From assembly GCA_035299505.1 (NCBI GenBank), contig DATGWL010000110.1, positions 32,735-96,734 of the forward strand: DNA of 64,000 nt, written 5' to 3'. Positions 58,821 through 64,000 of this stretch are shown here, in pieces. This DNA is from M3007 sp035299505. GTDB lineage: Bacteria; Bacteroidota; Bacteroidia; Chitinophagales; Saprospiraceae. A model generated the notes under the pieces. That model was not told the DNA's origin. It saw nothing but the letters and a program-made list of their open reading frames with translations, and did no database searches. Both the position numbers and the translations under genes were made by a program. The first letter of the stretch is position 1, and the number at the start of each line of letters is the position of its first letter.

Positions 58821-61673
58821 GTGTATAGAATCCTGATCATTCTGTTATGCTTTGGCAGCCCGCTTGGGGCACAAACGCCTATGTTCCGACTTCAGCAGGG
58901 ACACGAACTGGGCAATGCCAAAATGACTACCGTAATGCAGGATTCCCGAGGCTGGATCTGGTGTGGCGCACAAAATGGCTTGTTCCGGTACGATGGTCTG
59001 CATTTTCAACGCATCCAGCTGGCCGATACCTTCCGGCAAGCCACGGTTAGCGCCTTGTATGAATGGAACGGTATGATCTGGGCTGGCTTCAGCAATGGCG
59101 CCATCGGACGGATTCCCACCACCGGCAATTTCATTCCAGCCCTCACCGGCGATGCCGAAGCTGAAAAGAAATTTGCCCCCAGCCTGAGTCTGTGGCAAAT
59201 AGAGGAAGGTCTGCCGCAACAGAAAATCAGCGCCATTACCGCCGATCCATCCGGCGCACTCTGGATGGCTACCTACGGCGAAGGACTCTATGTGTGGAAA
59301 AACAACCGACTCTATCAGTTTGGCCTGGAAGATGGCATGAGCAGCCTCGACCTGTACGCGCTGGCCTGCGATGCGCAGGGGCGCATCTGGGCTGCCACCG
59401 ATGCCGGCATCAACCTCTGCCAAATGAGCGGCAATGGCCAAAAACAGGTGCAACACATCGGCAGCGAAAACGGTCTACCCGATGAAATCGTAACCTGCCT
59501 GAGTACAGACCTCCAGGGCAATATCTGGATTGGAACCCAGGAAATGGGCATTGCCCGCATGGACGCCCAAACGCTCCGTCCGACATTTACCACGCCCAAC
59601 TGGGCATACGGGGAAATCAGCACCCTGACGGTGTTTGGCAGCAAAGAAGCCTGGGTAGGCACTACCCGGGAAGGATTGATTCGGGTGGAGCTGCACCACC
59701 AGGGCGCCATGCCGCTACCCGACAACCATCCGCTGCGCCATACCAAAACCCATGCCCTGTGGAAAGACCGCGAGGGCTTGCTTTGGAGCGTGATGGATAA
59801 GGGCCAACTGTATGTGGCAGAAGTGCGGTTCGGAATCTGGCAACCAGGCGTTTCGGCGGTACAAACACTGCTGTCAGACCGGCAACGACGCTGCTGGGCG
59901 GGTTGTCAGGACGGGCTTTATTTGCAGGATAAGCCCAGCGGCCCGTTCCGCAAGGTATTGGCAGACAATGTTATATCCTTATGGGAATCGGCCTCCGGCG
60001 AGGTTTGGGCAGGCACTTTCGGCAACGGAGTGGCTGTGCTGGACGCCGGGGGGCGGGTGCGTCGGCAACTGAACGAACGCAACGGATTGATCAATGGCAG
60101 CGTACTGAACATTGGCGGACGGGGCACAGAGGTATGGCTGGCTACCCTGGGAGGAGTAATGGCCATTGGCGCCGAGGGCAAAGGCGAGGTACAGGTACAA
60201 ACGGCCCTGGGCACCAGTTATGTGTACAAGGTACTCACCGACCGGCAGGGCCGGGTATGGTTTGGTACGGATGGCAAGGGACTGGCGGTGCTGGAAAACG
60301 GCGTCCTGAGGTTCATCACTGAGATCAACGGCACAGTCATTAAAACCGTGTACAGCATTGTGGAAGCCCCTGACGGCCAGATCTGGTTCAGTACCGACCG
60401 GGAAGGCCTGTTCAGCTTCAACAATACTGATTATCAGCATTTTACCATTGAAAACGGTTTGCATAATCAGCAAATTACCGGTTTGGCGGTAGATGGGAAC
60501 GGACTTGTGCATATTGCTTATGAGGATGGGTTCGACCTGTTGAATCCAAGGCGCAAAAACCATGTGATGTTTTGCGCTGCTGCAACTGCGGGCATCAACC
60601 TGAATGCACTTTGTACAGACGCCACCGGCAATGTCTGGATGGGTATGCCCAACGGCATTATACGTTCGGCGGCGTACGATGAGCCATTTCTGGACGATCC
60701 CCAGCCGGGCATAACAGCGGTATCCGTTTTATTGAAATCTGTTGATTTCCAGCAGCAAAACCGTTTTTCCTATAACGAAAACTATTTCATTTTCAATTTT
60801 TCCGGCCTGTGGTTCACCGATCCGGATGTGGTAAGTTACCGGTACAAACTGGAGGGTTTTGACCCGGACTGGAAGGTTTCCAAGGATCACCTGGCATCTT
60901 ATCCCAATCTGCCGCCGGGCAAGTACACCTTCCGGGTTCAGACCAGCGAGCACGGGCATTTTGAGGAAGTTCCGGAAGCCAGTTGGACGTTTTTCATTGA
61001 GCGTCCTTTTTGGCAGCAATGGTGGTTTGTGCTGCTCAGCTTGCTGGCCGGAATCAGTTTGTTGTGGTGGACGATTCACAACCGCGAAACTCGACTTCAG
61101 AAAGAGGCCGGTTTGAAACGCGAACGGGTGCAGGCGCAGTTTGAGACCCTGAAAAGTCAGATCAACCCGCATTTTCTGTTCAATAGTTTCAATACGCTCA
61201 TCACCATCATTGAAGAAAATCCGAAAACGGCGGTACAGTACGTGGAGCACCTGTCGGATTTCTACCGGAACATTATGGCATACCGGGAGCGCGATTTTAT
61301 TAGCTTGAAAGAGGAGATGCTGCTGGTAAAAGACTTCTGTTTTTTGCTGGAAAAGCGCTACGAAACAGGATTTCAGCTTCAGGTGAACCTGGGAGAGACA
61401 AAAGGACAGATCATGCCGCTGAGCTTGCAACTTCTGGTAGAAAATGCAGTCAAGCATAATATCATATCTGCCTCCAAGCCCCTTGTAGTGGAGATTTTGT
61501 CGGAACAGGATGGGTATATTACGGTGCGCAACAACCTCCAGCGGAAAATCAAAGCGGAGCCAAGTACCCATTTTGGCCTGCAAAGCCTGATTCACCGGTA
61601 CGAACTCATTGGCGCCAAGCCCGTCATCGTGGCCGAAACCAGCGAGTATTTTATGGTTAAGGTGCCGGTGTGA
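58821..61673 (+). CDS. Propeller-type LytS-family sensor histidine kinase
   Basis: 950 residues from a GTG start at 58821, 6 bp after the YceI gene; the start is supported by the immediate signal peptide (MYRILIILLCFGSPLGAQ). The periplasmic part is about ten two-component-regulator-propeller repeats (DSRGWIWCGAQNGLFRYDG, DPSGALWMATYGEGLYVW, DLQGNIWIGTQEMGIARMD), then a Y_Y_Y domain (ENYFIFNFSGLWFTDPDVVSYRYKLEGFDPDW). One membrane segment at about 732-752 (WWFVLLSLLAGISLLWWTI) precedes the His_kinase domain, with H784 in QINPHFLFNSFNTL and the ATP site LLVENAVKHNII. It should autophosphorylate in response to an outside signal and pass phosphate to the LytTR regulator downstream. The signal is unknown. 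Confidence 0.94.
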   Translation: MYRILIILLCFGSPLGAQTPMFRLQQGHELGNAKMTTVMQDSRGWIWCGAQNGLFRYDGLHFQRIQLADTFRQATVSALYEWNGMIWAGFSNGAIGRIPTTGNFIPALTGDAEAEKKFAPSLSLWQIEEGLPQQKISAITADPSGALWMATYGEGLYVWKNNRLYQFGLEDGMSSLDLYALACDAQGRIWAATDAGINLCQMSGNGQKQVQHIGSENGLPDEIVTCLSTDLQGNIWIGTQEMGIARMDAQTLRPTFTTPNWAYGEISTLTVFGSKEAWVGTTREGLIRVELHHQGAMPLPDNHPLRHTKTHALWKDREGLLWSVMDKGQLYVAEVRFGIWQPGVSAVQTLLSDRQRRCWAGCQDGLYLQDKPSGPFRKVLADNVISLWESASGEVWAGTFGNGVAVLDAGGRVRRQLNERNGLINGSVLNIGGRGTEVWLATLGGVMAIGAEGKGEVQVQTALGTSYVYKVLTDRQGRVWFGTDGKGLAVLENGVLRFITEINGTVIKTVYSIVEAPDGQIWFSTDREGLFSFNNTDYQHFTIENGLHNQQITGLAVDGNGLVHIAYEDGFDLLNPRRKNHVMFCAAATAGINLNALCTDATGNVWMGMPNGIIRSAAYDEPFLDDPQPGITAVSVLLKSVDFQQQNRFSYNENYFIFNFSGLWFTDPDVVSYRYKLEGFDPDWKVSKDHLASYPNLPPGKYTFRVQTSEHGHFEEVPEASWTFFIERPFWQQWWFVLLSLLAGISLLWWTIHNRETRLQKEAGLKRERVQAQFETLKSQINPHFLFNSFNTLITIIEENPKTAVQYVEHLSDFYRNIMAYRERDFISLKEEMLLVKDFCFLLEKRYETGFQLQVNLGETKGQIMPLSLQLLVENAVKHNIISASKPLVVEILSEQDGYITVRNNLQRKIKAEPSTHFGLQSLIHRYELIGAKPVIVAETSEYFMVKVPV

Positions 61674-61725
61674 CGATGGACGATGGACGATGGTCCCGAG
61701 TACTCGGGATGGACGATGGACGATA
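61674..61725. repeat. GACGATGGAC tandem array with a central 16-bp perfect palindrome
   Basis: Three GACGATGG units (from 61674), the palindrome TCCCGAGTACTCGGGA (61694-61709), then two more GGACGAT units, followed by an A-run. It starts directly at the stop codon of the kinase gene and lies between kinase and response regulator. It shares the GGACGATGGAC core with the elements at 13.4 and 24.4 kb. The 224-bp gap shows no promoter I can name. Confidence 0.85.
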
Positions 61726-61897
61726 AAAAAAATATAATTATCTGATTTTCAAGCGAATAAAAACAAGTTGCTGCAATTCTGGAAACAATTATCATATCAT
61801 TCATAGCGGGGCAATTGATGCATAGAAACACCAAATAAACCCAAGCCGAACGCCAACTCGAAAACTCGCACACTCAAACACTCAAACACTTCCTCTC

Positions 61898-62674
61898 ATG
61901 AAAGTTCTCCTTATTGAAGACGAAAACGCTGCTGCACGGCGACTGGAGAAGTTGCTTTTGGAGGTAGCTCCGGAGGCAACAATCGTTGGTCGGCTGGATA
62001 GTGTGGAAGCTGCCATCGGGTGGTTCCAGGAGCATCCGCAGCCTGATTTGATTCTGTTGGACATCCATTTGGCGGATGGCGCCAGCTTTGAAATATTCCA
62101 GCATGTGAAAGTGAAAAGCCCGGTGATTTTCACCACGGCTTACGACGAGTATGCGCTAAAGGCCTTTAAGGTGAACGCCGTGGATTATCTGCTCAAACCT
62201 ATCAAAGTCAATGAGTTAACAGATGCTATTGACAAGTTTAAGCGGGTATTTCAGGGCCAGGCCACGGCCGATTATTCCGGTTTGTTGAATACCCTTCGGC
62301 AGCAGGAGGGTGGGCAGCCGCAATACCTGCGCCGGATGCTGATTCGTTTCAGCAGCAGTTTCCGGCTCGTGGATATGAACGATGCCGCCTATTTTTATAC
62401 CAAAGACAAGATTACCTTTCTGGTATCGCGCAGTTCCGGCAAGCGGTACCCGGTAGATTATCCATTAGACAGGCTGGAAACCCTGCTCGATCCGGCAGTT
62501 TTCTTTCGGATCAACCGGCAATTCATCATTCATGTGCAGGCTATCAGGGAAATGCACCCGTATTCGAAGAGCAGGGTAAAGGTTGATCTGGAACCGCCCA
62601 CAGATCAGGAAACGGTGGTTAGCACCGAGCGCTCTTCGGAGTTCAAGAAGTGGTTGGTGGGGAATGAGGAGTAG
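61898..62674 (+). CDS. LytTR-family response regulator
   Basis: 258 residues. The receiver domain (1-120) has acidic D8/E7-E9 region (IEDEN), phosphoacceptor D55 in LILLDIHLAD, T in IFTTAYDEYA and K in DYLLKPI. The C-terminal LytTR DNA-binding domain (about 155-255) has IRFSSSFRLVDMNDAAYFYTKDKITFLV and FFRINRQFIIHVQAIREMHPYSKSRVKV. It is the partner of the LytS-type kinase 224 bp upstream on the same strand. By family knowledge it binds promoters through the LytTR domain after phosphorylation. Target genes are unknown. The 3' end overlaps the convergent MpaB-type gene by 32 bp. Confidence 0.95.
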   Translation: MKVLLIEDENAAARRLEKLLLEVAPEATIVGRLDSVEAAIGWFQEHPQPDLILLDIHLADGASFEIFQHVKVKSPVIFTTAYDEYALKAFKVNAVDYLLKPIKVNELTDAIDKFKRVFQGQATADYSGLLNTLRQQEGGQPQYLRRMLIRFSSSFRLVDMNDAAYFYTKDKITFLVSRSSGKRYPVDYPLDRLETLLDPAVFFRINRQFIIHVQAIREMHPYSKSRVKVDLEPPTDQETVVSTERSSEFKKWLVGNEE

Positions 62675-63497
62675 GGCTGTTATCCAGGGCCAAAGGGATG
62701 TTCAGTCGTTGGGTAATATGATGCCAGCACCAGGCTGAAAAACCCGGACGACGCCCTGCTTCCACGCTGATACGGTACATGGCCTGGTGATAGGCCGGAG
62801 CCCAACGCAGGATGGTGGGCAATAGCTGATAAACCGGGTATACGCGCGGCATCCACTGCGACCACTGCCTGGCAGCATCGGGTTGGAACCGAATACCCAG
62901 TTTGGTGCACAGCGGGAGTGGCATTCCGGCAGAGGCCAGCCAGAGGGCCAGTCGTTTAGGGGTACGGGGATGCTGTAAAATAGCCTGAGCCACTTCCCTG
63001 CATACCGGTGCGGCGCCCAACACCGGTCCGTGCAACATCTTTTCAAAATATTGATTAAACGCGTGTAAATCAGCGGGATAAATAGTTGCCGGGATACCCA
63101 GCAGGGCTGCGGCAGATTTGCTTTCCTCATAAAACAGTTCCTGCCAGTTGGGGGGCAGGGGCATACCTTCAAACACCCGCAAAGTAGTATCCACCAGGGT
63201 AGCAAACACCCATAGTTGCAGCTCCGGATCGGTGGCCACATAGCCCTCCCCTTTTATCCCGGAGTGTACCCGGTTTAGTTGTCGGACAATGGCTTCTGCC
63301 TGCTCCCGGGTACCAAAATACAGGGTAGCCATGGCCTTAAAGGTGCGAAAACCGCGTCCGAAGGGATCTTCCTGAAAACGGCTGTATCGGGCCACGCCAT
63401 CGGCCACAGCGGGGTGTGCCACCTGAAGTAAAAGGGCCCTGGGGCCGCCAAGCAGCACCCAGGGTTCGCGGTATATTTGCCAGGTAGTGGAGAACAT
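62643..63497 (-). CDS. MpaB-family oxygenase (DUF2236)
   Basis: 284 residues from the ATG at 63495-63497 (MFSTTWQIYREPWVLLGGPRALLLQ). The signature segment LLGGPRALLLQVAHPAVADGVARYSRFQEDPFGRGFRT contains H28, the likely haem ligand, as in MpaB/latex-clearing-type oxygenases. Helices follow (QAEAIVRQLNRVHSGIKGEGYVATDPELQLWVFATLVDT), typical of the family. By family knowledge these are haem b enzymes that can cleave side chains of terpenoids or polyisoprenes. The substrate here is unknown, and a mycophenolate or rubber role should not be assumed. It overlaps the response-regulator gene at the 3' end. Confidence 0.85.
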   Translation of the reverse strand: MFSTTWQIYREPWVLLGGPRALLLQVAHPAVADGVARYSRFQEDPFGRGFRTFKAMATLYFGTREQAEAIVRQLNRVHSGIKGEGYVATDPELQLWVFATLVDTTLRVFEGMPLPPNWQELFYEESKSAAALLGIPATIYPADLHAFNQYFEKMLHGPVLGAAPVCREVAQAILQHPRTPKRLALWLASAGMPLPLCTKLGIRFQPDAARQWSQWMPRVYPVYQLLPTILRWAPAYHQAMYRISVEAGRRPGFSAWCWHHITQRLNIPLALDNSPTPHSPPTTS

Positions 63498-63589
63498 AAT
63501 AAACTTTGTAATGCAAAGTTCTTTCAAATATTCGAAACCAGCAAATGGGCTGAAGATATTTTGGTCGTTTGGCTACCGACATTGAGGGG

Positions 63590-63967
63590 CTAGCGCCCCA
63601 GGGCTGGGGGCTGGGAATTGGAGACCTGTGAAATTTCTTCCAGGCTCTGTTCATCTCTGGCTACCCAGGCACGTGAATCAACCACCACGATTGGTCGCTC
63701 CATGAGGATTGGATTTTCTACGATAATCCGAATCCATTCTGCATCAGAATAGGATTTACCTTTGAATTGCTCCTGAAACAGCGGTTCCTTTTGCCGGATG
63801 ATATCCAAGGGCTTTTTGTTCAATAACGTCAGCAATTGGGTCAGTTCAGCTTCAGTTGGAGGGGTTTTCAGATACTCCAACAACTCGAAGGTTTGGCCGG
63901 ATTGGGTGAGTACATCCAGGGCGCAGCGACTTTTGCCGCAGCGGTTGTTATGATAGATTTTGATCAT
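63590..63967 (-). CDS. arsC: Arsenate reductase (ArsC/Spx family)
   Basis: 125 residues. IKIYHNNRCGKSR puts the active-site Cys at C10, equal to C12 of the plasmid R773 ArsC type. FELLEYLKTPPTEAELTQLL, an RQKEP block (R59 region) and NPILMERPIVVVDSRAWVAR with the conserved Arg of the RPIVV motif follow, all matching the glutaredoxin-coupled ArsC family. By family knowledge it reduces arsenate to arsenite, or serves a related thiol role, since genes without an arsR/arsB neighbour are sometimes YffB-type proteins of unknown function. No arsenic-resistance genes are visible in the window. The last 13 residues (SQVSNSQPPALGR) go beyond the core. Confidence 0.88.
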   Translation of the reverse strand: MIKIYHNNRCGKSRCALDVLTQSGQTFELLEYLKTPPTEAELTQLLTLLNKKPLDIIRQKEPLFQEQFKGKSYSDAEWIRIIVENPILMERPIVVVDSRAWVARDEQSLEEISQVSNSQPPALGR

Positions 63968-64000
63968 GGTCGAGGAGTGAGGTTTGGGAAGTCATTTTGG

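Noticed and set aside
60729..61595. 288-codon minus-strand frame opposite the sensor kinase
   Set aside because: Antisense shadow of the Y_Y_Y and histidine kinase domains.
61674..61725. LytTR binding site
   Set aside because: The direct GACGATGG units lie between kinase and regulator, but the same unit also occurs in unrelated intergenic regions, so it is better treated as a dispersed repeat.

Overview
The window looks like a chromosome fragment of a Bacteroidota bacterium, most likely a Saprospiria-type marine or freshwater organism (inference). The evidence is the large number of secreted proteins with type IX secretion (T9SS) C-terminal sorting domains (about nine type A, one type B gliding-associated), PKD, Fn3 and DUF11 surface modules, a LytS/LytTR pair with a ligand-binding propeller, an alpha-2-macroglobulin with a TonB-plug insert, the absence of Shine-Dalgarno sites, and candidate TAnnTTTG promoter elements. 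No rRNA, tRNA, CRISPR array or transposase was seen.

Layout. 1-6.1 kb: a partial fatty acid hydroxylase, a small lipoprotein, a PKD protein and a dockerin-like T9SS protein, then a helical-repeat protein of unknown function whose paralogue lies at 56.7 kb. 6.2-24.4 kb: an M36 metallopeptidase, the PRPP synthetase prs, a periplasmic rhodanese, two outer-membrane barrels, a 1974-residue T9SS type B adhesin-like protein, a three-PDZ T9SS protein, an acetyltransferase and a membrane glycosyltransferase-like protein. Two very strong inverted repeats stand out here: 43 bp perfect at 6.1 kb, and 105-bp arms with one mismatch at 13.4-13.6 kb. 24.5-29.1 kb: a large alpha-2-macroglobulin with an intact CxEQ thioester motif and a TonB-plug-like segment.

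29.4-36.0 kb is an AT-rich island of small, mostly unrecognised genes punctuated by copies of a composite repeat of up to about 500 bp. It also contains an AbiEi/AbiEii type IV toxin-antitoxin pair on the opposite strand, a MITE-like inverted repeat, and two homologous tiny ORFs overlapping the starts of two unrelated genes. 35.4-51.7 kb is one long minus-strand run: a small HTH protein, a T9SS protein, a 2197-residue secreted protein, a 735-residue protein that stops just inside a Hint N-terminal block, a T9SS repeat protein, a 755-residue Fn3 protein, a 445-residue protein that starts inside a Hint domain and ends in a variable toxin-like region, and a candidate immunity gene. I read this as a secreted polymorphic-toxin locus with its Hint domain divided between two genes. 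The island downstream would be its store of immunity or cassette genes. This is the main candidate for an undescribed system in the window.

51.9-56.6 kb: a decayed and two intact tandem copies of a T9SS repeat protein, and an Fn3/T9SS protein. 56.7-64 kb: the second helical-repeat protein, a YceI protein, a propeller/Y_Y_Y/LytS sensor kinase with its LytTR response regulator, an MpaB-type oxygenase and an ArsC-type reductase.
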